Notes: generated from the letters alone by a model not told the origin. 10,806 nt of DNA from an uncultured Prevotella sp. (GCA_900314365.1 OMVH01000083.1:1-10806), one strand, 5' to 3'; positions 1 through 7,422 are shown, counted from the stretch's first letter. Made by a program: numbers and translations.

Positions 1-2
1 AG

Positions 3-1211
3 ATGGTAGGCACCACGTCGCTCCTCTTCGCCGTGATAGTGGCATTGTTCATCCACCCTATAGCCGCGTTGGTGGGTTATGCCGACCACCCGGAATTCAT
101 CCTCGTGATGTATGTTACAGTAGCCATTGACGCTTTTGCCGCTATTCCCTTTGCTTATCTGCGCTATGCCCATCGTCCCGTGAAATTTGCCACGCTGAAG
201 GTGCTCAACATCACGCTCAACATCCTGCTCAACATCCTCTATCTCATCGTGCTGCCCTATTTCCGCATCAATCTCTTCGGCATCTACGATGAGCATTTCA
301 CCCTGCAGGTGGTGTGGGTGTTCTACATCAATATGATGTGCTCGGTGGCAACGTTGCTGATGCTTTGGAAGGAACTGCGTGGATTCAGTTTCCCCTTCTC
401 CTGGGCCACTTGCAAGCGGATGCTCTCCTACACATGGCCGTTGCTCGTCATGGGTCTGGCCGGACAGCTCAACCAGTGTGCCTCGCAGATAATCTTTCCC
501 TTCGTCTATGAGGGCTCGGCCTCAGAGGCTCGCGCACAGTTGGGCATCTACGGTGCCTGTATCAAGATAGCCATGATTATGGTGATGATAACGCAGGCTT
601 TCCGCTATGCCTACGAGCCGTTTGTCTTCGGTCGTGCCAAGGATAAGGACAACAAGGACACCTATGCCAAGGCCATGAAGTACTATGTCATCTTCACGCT
701 GCTGGCTTTCCTCTGCGTGATGGGCTACATGGACTTGCTGCGCTACATCGTGGGCCGCAGCTATTGGGAAGGTCTTGAGATAGTGCCTATCGTTATGGCA
801 GCCGAAATCATGTTCGGTATCTTCTTCAATCTCAGCTTCTGGTATAAGCTCACCGACCGAACCATCTGGGGAGCTTATTTCTCGGGCATCGGTGCAGTGG
901 TGCTCATCGCCATCGACCTGCTGCTCATTCCGCGCTTCAGCTATTGGGCCTGTGCCTGGGCCGGATTTATCAGCTATGCCGTGAGCATGGTGCTGAGCTA
1001 CTTCTTCGGACAAAAGTATTATCCCATCAAATACCCGTTGCGCGACATTGCCGTTTATGCCCTTGTGGCAGTCGTCCTCTTCGGTGGCATCACGCTGAGC
1101 AACGCGCAGCTCCCCATGTGGGCGGCTCTGTTGGTGAACACTCTGCTCATCCTCATTTTCGCTGCCATGATGTTTAAGCGCGACTTCCACGTACTGCTCC
1201 GCAGACATTAA
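3..1211 (+). CDS. Polysaccharide/LPS flippase (MATE/Wzx-like), 5' end missing
   Basis: This is an integral inner-membrane protein of the oligosaccharide flippase superfamily, expected to move lipid-linked glycan units across the membrane for LPS or capsule synthesis. About 402 residues are visible and the frame is open to the window edge. I see about 12 hydrophobic segments, at roughly residues 5-25, 34-54, 64-86, 102-122, 144-168, 180-200, 228-250, 262-282, 288-310, 316-336, 349-366 and 373-391. Family members normally have 14 and about 480 residues, so the first two helices (about 80 residues) probably lie upstream, and the ATG at position 3 is probably internal. The segment AFRYAYEPF (residues 199-207), followed by a charged loop (RAKDKDNKD), is characteristic of the Bacteroidales version. 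The stop TAA lies 45 nt before the peptidase gene, with no terminator between them, so cotranscription is possible. The exact substrate cannot be read from the sequence. Confidence 0.85.
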   Translation: MVGTTSLLFAVIVALFIHPIAALVGYADHPEFILVMYVTVAIDAFAAIPFAYLRYAHRPVKFATLKVLNITLNILLNILYLIVLPYFRINLFGIYDEHFTLQVVWVFYINMMCSVATLLMLWKELRGFSFPFSWATCKRMLSYTWPLLVMGLAGQLNQCASQIIFPFVYEGSASEARAQLGIYGACIKIAMIMVMITQAFRYAYEPFVFGRAKDKDNKDTYAKAMKYYVIFTLLAFLCVMGYMDLLRYIVGRSYWEGLEIVPIVMAAEIMFGIFFNLSFWYKLTDRTIWGAYFSGIGAVVLIAIDLLLIPRFSYWACAWAGFISYAVSMVLSYFFGQKYYPIKYPLRDIAVYALVAVVLFGGITLSNAQLPMWAALLVNTLLILIFAAMMFKRDFHVLLRRH

Positions 1212-1256
1212 GCCGACGGGTCAGCAGAACAAGATTAATAACACACTGAATAACAT

Positions 1257-3377
1257 ATGAAACTATTAAGCAAATCCGGGACAGCCGCACTCATTCTCTG
1301 CCTCTCCGCTGTCCTGCCCGCCCATGCCGACGAGGGCATGTGGACTCTCTACAACCTCCCTCAGCCTGTCTTTGAGCAGATGCAGGCCGAAGGCTTCCTG
1401 CTGCCATACAGTGCCCTCTATAGCGATAAGGGCGCACTGAAGGACTGTGTGGTGAACTTCTCGGGCTACTGCTCCGGAGTCGTCGTGAGTCCCGACGGAC
1501 TGGTGTTCACGAACCATCACTGTGGCTTTGAGGCCATACGGTCACACTCTACCGTGGAGCATGACTATATGCTCAATGGTTTTGTGGCCAAGAGCTATGA
1601 CGAGGAACTGCCCAATGAGAACATGTTTGTCAGCTTCATGAAGAAGCAGGAGGACATTACGCCACGGCTCAAGGCCGACGGCTTTGAAAGCATGGATGTG
1701 GCGCAGAAGGACAAGTATCTCGACTCCTTGGAGAACCATCTCACTGACTCCGTGAGGCGTATTGACTCTACGCTGCACGTCAATATTGACCCCTTCTACG
1801 AAGGTAACCGCTATTATGCCACTACCTATCAGGATTTCACCGACTTGCGGCTCGTCTTCGCTGTGCCCAAGTCGATGGGAAAGTTCGGTGGCGAGACCGA
1901 CAACTGGATGTGGCCACGCCAGACTTGCGACTTCTCTGTGTTCCGCATCTATGCCGGCAAGGACAATCGTCCGGCAGCCTACAGTAAGGATAATGTGCCC
2001 TACCATCCTGAGCGTTGGGCCCAGGTATCGATGGAAGGTTATAAGGATGGCGACTATGCCATGACCATTGGTTATCCGGGTTCTACGAGCCGTTACCTTT
2101 CCAGCTATGGCATCAGGGAGCGCCGCGATGCTGAGAACGAGCCCCGCATCCAAGTCAGAGGCATCAAGCAGGAGATCATGGCAAGGCACATGAAAGCCAG
2201 CGAAGCCGTGAGAATAAAGTATGACAGCAAATACGCACAGTCGGCCAACTACTGGAAGAACTCCATCGGAATGAACAAATGTATCGATTCCATCGGACTT
2301 ATCGCACAGAAGCAGGCCTACGAGGCTCGTCTGAGGCAGTGGCAGAAGTCCACCGGATATCTCAAGGGCAAGCTCGATTTCGACAAGATGGCTGAACTCT
2401 ATCAGCATCGTTTCAACCTCATGAAGGACTACACCTACTTTGTGGAGACCTTCTATAGGTCGAGCGAGTTCTCTACCCGCGCCTTCCGGCTCAACCGGAT
2501 GGAAATCCATGGAAAGAAGGAGGAGCCAAAGAAGGAATACATACAGTTTGAGGACAACAGCAAGGAGTGGGATGCTGCGCTCGACAAGGAGGTCTTCGCC
2601 GCTCTGTTGGAGAACTATCGCAGGAAGGTGGACAGCAAGTTCCTGCCCGACTTCTATAAGTCCATTGATACCCAGTTCGGGGGCGACTGTGCACGCTATG
2701 TGGACTATCTCTATAAGAAGTCTTTCTTGCTTAGCAGCAAGCCCATCTACGTGAACAGGCCCTACTATCAGAAAGACCCCGGCGTGATTTATGGCCTCGA
2801 CCTTCTCGGTGTGCTGAGCGATCTGCGCACGGAACTGAGCGCCTGCAGCGACAGCATCAACGATCAGGAGCGTTATCTCTGCGATGCCAAGATACGCATG
2901 GAACAGGATCAGCCTCATTACAGCGACGCCAACTTCACTATGAGGCTGAGTTACGGTCAAGTCGGAGGATTCCTTTTGGGTGGCGAACCCTCGGGCTATT
3001 ACACGGATGCGGCCAGTATCGTGGCAAAGATGGAGCGAGGCAGTCAGATTGCAGACTATCAAGCTGAGCCTGTCATGCGGCAGTTGCTCTCGGCAACAGA
3101 CTTCGGTCGCTATCAGGATAAGACGACGGGGAAACTGCAACTCTGCTTCCTCACCAACAATGACATCACGGGTGGAAACAGTGGCTCGCCTATGTTCGAC
3201 GGTAAGGGACGTCTCATTGGACTGGCCTTCGACGGTAACTGGGACAGTCTCTCCAGCGACATCAACTTCGACAGGAAGCTGGCCCGCTGCATAGGTGTTG
3301 ACATCCGTTATGTGCTTTTCCTGATGGATAAGTGGGGACATGCTGATCGTCTGCTCAAGGAACTCGGCGTGAACTAA
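1257..3377 (+). CDS. dpp7: Secreted S46 family dipeptidyl-peptidase, DPP7-like
   Basis: This 706-residue serine exopeptidase releases dipeptides from the N-terminus of oligopeptides, probably in the periplasm, feeding amino-acid catabolism. Length fits family S46 (about 700-720). A signal peptide is clear: KLLSK, a hydrophobic core at residues 8-20, and a likely cut after AHA (residue 24). The chymotrypsin-type triad can be placed: H88 in TNHHCG, D225 in RQTCDFSVFR, and S642 in GGNSGSP. Eighteen residues after the serine is G660 in LAFDGNW. As I recall the family, Gly here marks DPP7 (hydrophobic P1) and Arg marks DPP11 (Asp/Glu P1), so I infer DPP7-type specificity. The central part (about 240-560) is the helical region typical of S46. 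The ATG follows an A/T-rich leader with no Shine-Dalgarno, normal in Bacteroidetes. A hairpin 24 nt past the stop probably ends the transcript. Family assignment is firm; substrate preference is less so. Confidence 0.93.
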   Translation: MKLLSKSGTAALILCLSAVLPAHADEGMWTLYNLPQPVFEQMQAEGFLLPYSALYSDKGALKDCVVNFSGYCSGVVVSPDGLVFTNHHCGFEAIRSHSTVEHDYMLNGFVAKSYDEELPNENMFVSFMKKQEDITPRLKADGFESMDVAQKDKYLDSLENHLTDSVRRIDSTLHVNIDPFYEGNRYYATTYQDFTDLRLVFAVPKSMGKFGGETDNWMWPRQTCDFSVFRIYAGKDNRPAAYSKDNVPYHPERWAQVSMEGYKDGDYAMTIGYPGSTSRYLSSYGIRERRDAENEPRIQVRGIKQEIMARHMKASEAVRIKYDSKYAQSANYWKNSIGMNKCIDSIGLIAQKQAYEARLRQWQKSTGYLKGKLDFDKMAELYQHRFNLMKDYTYFVETFYRSSEFSTRAFRLNRMEIHGKKEEPKKEYIQFEDNSKEWDAALDKEVFAALLENYRRKVDSKFLPDFYKSIDTQFGGDCARYVDYLYKKSFLLSSKPIYVNRPYYQKDPGVIYGLDLLGVLSDLRTELSACSDSINDQERYLCDAKIRMEQDQPHYSDANFTMRLSYGQVGGFLLGGEPSGYYTDAASIVAKMERGSQIADYQAEPVMRQLLSATDFGRYQDKTTGKLQLCFLTNNDITGGNSGSPMFDGKGRLIGLAFDGNWDSLSSDINFDRKLARCIGVDIRYVLFLMDKWGHADRLLKELGVN

Positions 3378-3401
3378 AGACTACAGATACCGCACACGAG
3401 G

Positions 3402-3439
3402 CGCCCCGCTTCGGCTTGTTCTTTGGCCGGAGCGGGGCG
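3402..3439 (+). terminator. GC-rich hairpin terminator after the S46 peptidase gene
   Basis: The arms are 3402-3415 (CGCCCCGCTTCGGC) and 3426-3439 (GCCGGAGCGGGGCG). They make a 14-bp stem with one G-T wobble and a 10-nt loop. The hairpin starts 24 nt after the peptidase stop and is followed by a short pyrimidine run (TTTCTC). Position and stability fit a factor-independent terminator for the plus-strand genes, although the T tract is weak. Confidence 0.75.
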
Positions 3440-3486
3440 TTTCTCGTATCCTAAGTCCGATGGAGTACTTTACTCACAGAAAGGAT

Positions 3487-3520
3487 AAGGGGCGCGACTC
3501 TCGTTCGAGTCACGCCCCTT
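3487..3520. terminator. Second hairpin in the convergent intergenic region
   Basis: AAGGGGCG (3487-3494) pairs with CGCCCCTT (3513-3520), and GACTC (3496-3500) pairs with GAGTC (3507-3511). One C/A mismatch separates the two helices and the loop is 6 nt. Neither side has a strong T tract, so it may be a bidirectional terminator working together with its neighbours or an RNA 3'-end stabiliser. It lies between two convergent transcription units. Confidence 0.5.
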
Positions 3521-3556
3521 CCTACGTTAGTATGTTATGAAAAATTTGAGAGAATT

Positions 3557-3583
3557 TGAAACTTCACAGTTTCATTTTGTTTT
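3557..3583. terminator. Short hairpin with T-rich tail
   Basis: TGAAACT (3557-3563) and AGTTTCA (3568-3574) form a 7-bp stem with a TCAC loop. On the plus strand TTTTGTTTT follows directly. On the minus strand the stem is followed by an A/T-rich run, about 50 nt after the stop of the anti-sigma gene. It could stop plus-strand read-through, end the minus-strand sigma/anti-sigma transcript, or both. It is weaker in GC than the two hairpins to its left. Confidence 0.45.
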
Positions 3584-3620
3584 ACTAAACATGATTTTAT
3601 AGAGAAAGCATAGAAATATT

Positions 3621-4100
3621 CTACTTTATGAGCGCTGGCGCAGGAGCTGTTGCGGGGTCGATGCTGCTCTGCTGCGTGGAGTCGAGGATGAGGGAGTCGC
3701 TGTAGGCTACTGATGCACCCTGGCTTGTCTTCTCCATCTCCGTGGCAGTACCGGCTTCCTGATGGCGGAAAGGCACCTGCATGGCGTTACCCAACGTGAG
3801 GATGATGGCTACAACGGCTGCGGCCTTGAAGACAGGCATGAACCTCTCGGAGAGACTGATGGTGCGTGCCTTCACCCGTTTGGAGTCTCCTTCAATCATG
3901 GACAGCATCTTCTCGTCGAAACTCTCGTCGAGTCCTTCCTTATGGGATTCCAATTGGAAAAGGCTCTGATAGCGTTGCAGGTCGGCCGGGATGTCCTTGG
4001 CATCCTGACTGAAGAAGGTGCGCAGAATGCCCTCTTCCTCAAGGGTCGTCTCGCACTTCCAATAGCGCTCTAACAGTTGGTTGATGTATTTATAATCCAT
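3621..4100 (-). CDS. Small single-pass membrane protein, probable anti-sigma factor
   Basis: From the ATG at 4100 this is a 159-residue protein. A charged N-terminal part (about residues 1-86) starts MDYKYINQLLERYWKCETT and continues with EEE and LRTFF. One membrane segment follows at about 88-108 (PVFKAAAVVAIILTLGNAM), then a low-complexity Ser/Thr/Ala/Pro tail of about 50 residues predicted to be periplasmic. The architecture (cytoplasmic sigma-binding part, one helix, outer part) and the 11-nt overlap with the upstream ECF sigma gene suggest an anti-sigma factor. I see no zinc-binding HxxxCxxC motif and no FecR domain, so it is not a classical ZAS or FecR protein. I recall similar N-termini beside ECF sigma genes in Bacteroidales, some with unhelpful database names; that is memory, not a search. 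A TTG nine bases upstream is in frame, but the ATG matches the usual N-terminus. Function is inferred from layout and context. Confidence 0.75.
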   Translation of the reverse strand: MDYKYINQLLERYWKCETTLEEEGILRTFFSQDAKDIPADLQRYQSLFQLESHKEGLDESFDEKMLSMIEGDSKRVKARTISLSERFMPVFKAAAVVAIILTLGNAMQVPFRHQEAGTATEMEKTSQGASVAYSDSLILDSTQQSSIDPATAPAPALIK

Positions 4101-4602
4101 AATTGTCAAGTTGTTGAAACCTTTGTTTGATGGCTTGCCTGGCGCGGAAGATGTTGACCTTGACCTGGTCTTCGCTGATTTCGAGCACCGAGGCTATTTC
4201 TTTGTAGGACTTTCCTTCGAAGTCGCGAAGTTGCATGCAACTGCGCTGCTTCTCAGGAAGCGAATCTACTAGTTTCCTAACGAGTTCTATACGGTCGTTT
4301 TGCGACGCTTCCTCGTAGGGAGTAGACGAACTGTCGGCTTTGTCGTAGCTTTGCGTGTCTAAACTTTCGTTTTGCGACGACGCCTTCTTGAGATAGTCCA
4401 ATGATAAGTTCCGGCAGACTGTCAGACTGAAAGCCTCTATGGAGTCGATTTCATTCCATGAGTCGCGCTTGTTCCAGACCTTTATCATAGTCTCCTGCAC
4501 AATGTCCTCCGCCTCTGCACTGTCGAGAGTGATGCGCAGCGCAAGACGGTAGAGCACGTTCTTCAACGGCAGTACGTCGTTCCGGAAACTCACATTTTTC
4601 AT
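4090..4602 (-). CDS. ECF-type RNA polymerase sigma factor (sigma-70 family)
   Basis: This 170-residue protein directs RNA polymerase to a dedicated set of promoters. Region 2 spans about residues 10-78 and contains AEAEDIVQETMIKVWNKRDSW, the typical core-binding and -10 recognition segment. Region 4 spans about 112-165, with LPEKQRSCMQLRDFEGKSY followed by the helix-turn-helix KEIASVLEISEDQVKVNIFR that reads the -35/-33 element. Length is normal for ECF factors. I start at ATG 4602, preceded by an AGAGAG purine run. The reading frame is open to a TTG at 4635, but that TTG is part of the TAACTTTG promoter element. The stop overlaps the anti-sigma start by 11 nt, so the two are probably co-translated. 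No SusC/SusD or FecR gene is adjacent, so the regulon cannot be guessed from neighbours. Autoregulation is possible but not shown. Confidence 0.93.
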   Translation of the reverse strand: MKNVSFRNDVLPLKNVLYRLALRITLDSAEAEDIVQETMIKVWNKRDSWNEIDSIEAFSLTVCRNLSLDYLKKASSQNESLDTQSYDKADSSSTPYEEASQNDRIELVRKLVDSLPEKQRSCMQLRDFEGKSYKEIASVLEISEDQVKVNIFRARQAIKQRFQQLDNYGL

Positions 4603-4632
4603 CTCTCTATTATGTTGACGAACGGGTAGTGA

Positions 4633-4640
4633 CAAAGTTA
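4633..4640 (-). promoter_or_regulatory. -7 promoter element for the sigma/anti-sigma genes
   Basis: On the minus strand 4640-4633 reads TAACTTTG, an exact match to the Bacteroidetes housekeeping -7 consensus TAnnTTTG. Transcription would start near 4627, giving a leader of about 25 nt before ATG 4602. No TTTG-type -33 element is visible at the usual 19-21 nt spacing; the site there reads CCAA or CAAA. Confidence 0.55.
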
Positions 4641-4653
4641 CAAGATTCTTGGA

Positions 4654-4672
4654 AAAAAGTTTGGAACTTTTT
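4654..4672 (-). promoter_or_regulatory. 8-bp AT-rich dyad: terminator for argB or operator of the sigma promoter
   Basis: AAAAAGTT (4654-4661) and AACTTTTT (4665-4672) form a perfect 8-bp inverted repeat with a 3-nt spacer. Read on the minus strand it lies about 60 nt after the argB stop and ends in a run of six T, so it could be a weak terminator. It also covers about -27 to -45 of the inferred sigma-factor start, where an operator could sit. The sequence alone does not decide. Confidence 0.4.
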
Positions 4673-4732
4673 GAAGTTGGCTGATTAGAGTCGTCTTACA
4701 ACTTGATTATGTTGGAGTTGGAGTAGGGATAG

Positions 4733-5530
4733 TCAGGCTTTGACGGTTGTCCCGAATCCCGTGCCCAGGGCTTCCACTTGTTGAATGACAACAGAGTCCA
4801 CCCCTTTCTCTACGGCTTCGAGCGCGTTCTGTACCTTGGGCAGCATACCTCCGCTGATGGTTCCGTCAGCCACATACTGCTGGAGCAGTGGACGCGTAAT
4901 AAGGGGGATGAGGCTGCTGTCATCGTCGGGATTGGCAAGTACACCGGGCTTTTCGAAGATATAGACGAGGGTGACGCGGAAGACCGAAGCCAGGGCGTAA
5001 GCCACGCTTGCTGCGATGGTATCGGCATTGGTATTGAGAATTTGTCCTCGCCCGTCGTGAGTGAGCGGGGCCAGAATAGGAGTAACCCCGTCGTTGAGCA
5101 ACCGCGTCAGTATGGGGGTATTCACGCGGTCGATGTCACCCACCAGTCCGTAGTCGATACCGTCGCGTGGCGGCCGTCTGTGAGAGGTGATGATGTCCAT
5201 GTCAGCTCCTGTAAGTCCCAAAGCGTTGACTTGGCGCTGTTGCAGTTGGGCTACAATGTTCTTGTTGACCAGTCCTCCATAGACCATTGTTACGATGCGC
5301 AGCATCTCGTTGTCGGTGATGCGTCGTCCACCCACCATTTGTGTGGTTATGCCGAGACTTGAGGCAAGCTTTGTGGCTGTACGTCCTCCGCCGTGGACAA
5401 GAATTTTCGGTCCGGAGAGAGCGGCGAACTTGGCCAGCAGCAGAGCCAGCTCGTTGCCGTCTTCAACGATAGCTCCGCCCACCTTCACGATGGTGAGGGG
5501 GCGGAGCGCTGTTTTCGGGGTGTTATTCAT
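4733..5530 (-). CDS. argB: Acetylglutamate kinase family protein (arginine biosynthesis)
   Basis: This cytoplasmic 265-residue amino-acid kinase phosphorylates an N-acylated glutamate in the second step of arginine synthesis. Visible motifs in order are KVGGAIVED near residue 16 (phosphate-binding Lys and Gly-Gly), LVHGGGRTA near 45 (nucleotide/substrate loop), VGGRRITD near 66 (substrate-carboxylate Arg), ILNTNADTIA in the middle (substrate-binding Asn and Asp), and GTISGGMLPKV near the C-terminus (catalytic Lys). It lacks the N-terminal helix of arginine-inhibited hexameric enzymes, so it resembles the short E. coli type. I start at ATG 5530, whose A is the last base of the speA stop (TAATG, 1-nt overlap), which suggests translational coupling. 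The longer open frame upstream to 5635 lies inside speA and has no family similarity. In Bacteroides the pathway is known to use N-succinyl intermediates, so the real substrate could be N-succinylglutamate. Confidence 0.95.
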   Translation of the reverse strand: MNNTPKTALRPLTIVKVGGAIVEDGNELALLLAKFAALSGPKILVHGGGRTATKLASSLGITTQMVGGRRITDNEMLRIVTMVYGGLVNKNIVAQLQQRQVNALGLTGADMDIITSHRRPPRDGIDYGLVGDIDRVNTPILTRLLNDGVTPILAPLTHDGRGQILNTNADTIAASVAYALASVFRVTLVYIFEKPGVLANPDDDSSLIPLITRPLLQQYVADGTISGGMLPKVQNALEAVEKGVDSVVIQQVEALGTGFGTTVKA

Positions 5531-7422
5531 TATTCCAAATAAGTGTATCCGTAGAGGCCGCTGCGGTAGTTGGACAGGAATTCCTTGCCTTCCTCGAGCG
5601 AAATCTTCCCTTGTTTGACGCTCTTGGTGACCCACGTCTCAAGTTGCCTTACAAGCTTCTTAGGATTGTATTGAACATAGGAGAGCACCTCGTCGACGGT
5701 CTCTCCGTCGATGATTTGGTCGATGTGATACTTGCCGTCTTTGACGCTGATGTGCACGGCGTTAGTATCGCCAAAGAGGTTGTGCATGTCGCCGAGAATC
5801 TCCTGATAAGCTCCCACGAGGAATACCCCGAGGTAGTAGGGCTCATTCTTGCGCAGCGGGTGGACCGGCAGTACGTGGGAGATGGTGCGGTTGGTAACGA
5901 AGTTGGCAATCTTTCCGTCGGAATCGCAGGTGATGTCTTGGAGAGTGGCGTTGCGTGTGGGGCGTTCGTCGAGCCTCTGTATGGGGATGATGGGGAACAG
6001 CTGGTCAATGGCCCAGCTGTCGGGCAGGCTTTGGAAGAGCGAGAAGTTGCAGAAGTATTTGTCGGCTAAGAGCTTGTCCATGTCCTTCAGCTCGTCGGGC
6101 ACGTGCTTCATCTGCTTTGTCATGCTGTTTATCTCGTGGCATATACTCCAGTACATGCTCTCCACCTCTGCGCGGGTTTTAAGGTCGCAGAGTCCGTGGG
6201 AGAACAGCTCAAGAGCCTCGTCGCGAATTTGCTCAGCGTCGTGCCAGTCCTCAAGCATGGTGCGCGGAGTGAGCTTATCCCAAATTTCATAAAGGTCCTT
6301 GACGAGCTGTGGGTCGCTCTCCTTGGCTTCGAATTCCTCGGGCATCTCGGGCAGGGTGGCTGTCTCGAGGACATCGATGACGAGTACCGAGTGGTGGGCA
6401 GTGAGTGAACGGCCGCTCTCAGTGATGATGTTCGGCTGGTCGATGCCGTTTTTGTCAGAGGCCTCTACAAAGGTATAGACGCAGTCGTTGACGTATTCCT
6501 GCAAAGAATAGTTCACGGAGCTCTCGCTGTTCGAGGAGCGTGTGCCGTCGTAGTCGACGCCTAATCCGCCGCCACAGTCCACGAAATCGACGTTATAGCC
6601 CATTTTGTGAAGGTTGACGTAGAACTGTGCGGCCTCTCTGAGGGCGGTCTGTATGCGCCTTATCTTCGTGATTTGTGAGCCGATGTGGAAGTGGATGAGC
6701 CTGAGGCAGTCGTGGAGACCTTTCTCGTCGAGCATCTGCAGTGCCTGCAGGAGTTCCATGGAGGTGAGTCCGAACTTGGAAGCGTCGCCGCCGCTTTCCT
6801 CCCATTTTCCTGAGCCCGACGAGGCGAGTTTGATGCGTATTCCTAAGTTGGGCTTCACACCGAGTTTGCGTGCCGCCTTGGCAATGATTTCGAGCTCGTT
6901 GAGTTTCTCCACAACGATGAAGATGCGCTTGCCCATCTTTTGAGCCAGCAGTGCAAGCTCGATGTAGCTCTGGTCCTTGTATCCGTTGCAGATGATGAGC
7001 GAGTCACTTTGGCACTGTACGGCGATGACAGCATGGAGTTCGGGCTTGGAACCCGCTTCAAGGCCGAGGTTGAACTTTCTGCCGTGCGAGATGATTTCCT
7101 CTACTACCGGCTGCATCTGGTTCACCTTGATAGGGTATATGATGTAGTTCTGAGCCTTGTATTCGTATTCTGTTTTGGCTTTCTCGAAGCAGCTTGCCGT
7201 CTTTTCTATACGGTTGTCCAGTATATCGGGGAATCGCAGCAGCACGGGTGGCGTGACGTCGCGCAGTGCCAGCTCGTCCATGATGTCGCGCAGGTCGACC
7301 TGCGTGTTGTCTTTACAGGGCGTGACATAGACATCGCCCTTACCGTTGATACCGAAGTACGAGGCTCCCCAACCACCGATGTTGTAGAGTTCCTTCGAGT
7401 CTTCAATCGTCCACTTCTTCAT
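5530..7422 (-). CDS. speA: Biosynthetic arginine decarboxylase (PLP, fold type III)
   Basis: This 630-residue cytoplasmic enzyme converts arginine to agmatine and CO2, the entry to putrescine and spermidine in Bacteroidetes. Length is close to the E. coli enzyme (about 658). The N-terminal PLP barrel includes YPIKVNQ with the PLP lysine K99, RLIHFHIGSQ (241-250), the glycine-rich phosphate loop CGGGLGVDYDGT (283-294) and ITESGRSLTAHH (333-344). The helical insert at about 365-465 is typical of SpeA. The C-terminal barrel carries TCDSDGKI with the catalytic Cys C499 and D500, then LGVFLVGAYQEILGDMHNLF (531-550). No key residue is missing. The ATG at 7422 lies inside the end of aroK (20-nt overlap), and the stop shares one base with the argB ATG. 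The gene is therefore embedded in the topA-aroK-speA-argB operon. Confidence 0.97.
   Translation of the reverse strand: MKKWTIEDSKELYNIGGWGASYFGINGKGDVYVTPCKDNTQVDLRDIMDELALRDVTPPVLLRFPDILDNRIEKTASCFEKAKTEYEYKAQNYIIYPIKVNQMQPVVEEIISHGRKFNLGLEAGSKPELHAVIAVQCQSDSLIICNGYKDQSYIELALLAQKMGKRIFIVVEKLNELEIIAKAARKLGVKPNLGIRIKLASSGSGKWEESGGDASKFGLTSMELLQALQMLDEKGLHDCLRLIHFHIGSQITKIRRIQTALREAAQFYVNLHKMGYNVDFVDCGGGLGVDYDGTRSSNSESSVNYSLQEYVNDCVYTFVEASDKNGIDQPNIITESGRSLTAHHSVLVIDVLETATLPEMPEEFEAKESDPQLVKDLYEIWDKLTPRTMLEDWHDAEQIRDEALELFSHGLCDLKTRAEVESMYWSICHEINSMTKQMKHVPDELKDMDKLLADKYFCNFSLFQSLPDSWAIDQLFPIIPIQRLDERPTRNATLQDITCDSDGKIANFVTNRTISHVLPVHPLRKNEPYYLGVFLVGAYQEILGDMHNLFGDTNAVHISVKDGKYHIDQIIDGETVDEVLSYVQYNPKKLVRQLETWVTKSVKQGKISLEEGKEFLSNYRSGLYGYTYLE

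Noticed and set aside
1542..3341. A 599-codon open frame on the minus strand, antisense to the S46 peptidase gene
   Set aside because: Its codons are in register with the sense codons, so it stays open merely because the peptidase gene avoids TTA, CTA and TCA. The product has no recognisable domain pattern, whereas the sense protein has an intact triad and signal peptide.
5531..5635. N-terminal extension of ArgB by 35 residues
   Set aside because: It lies wholly inside the speA coding region, and the extension looks unlike any kinase N-terminus. The TAATG junction gives a better start.
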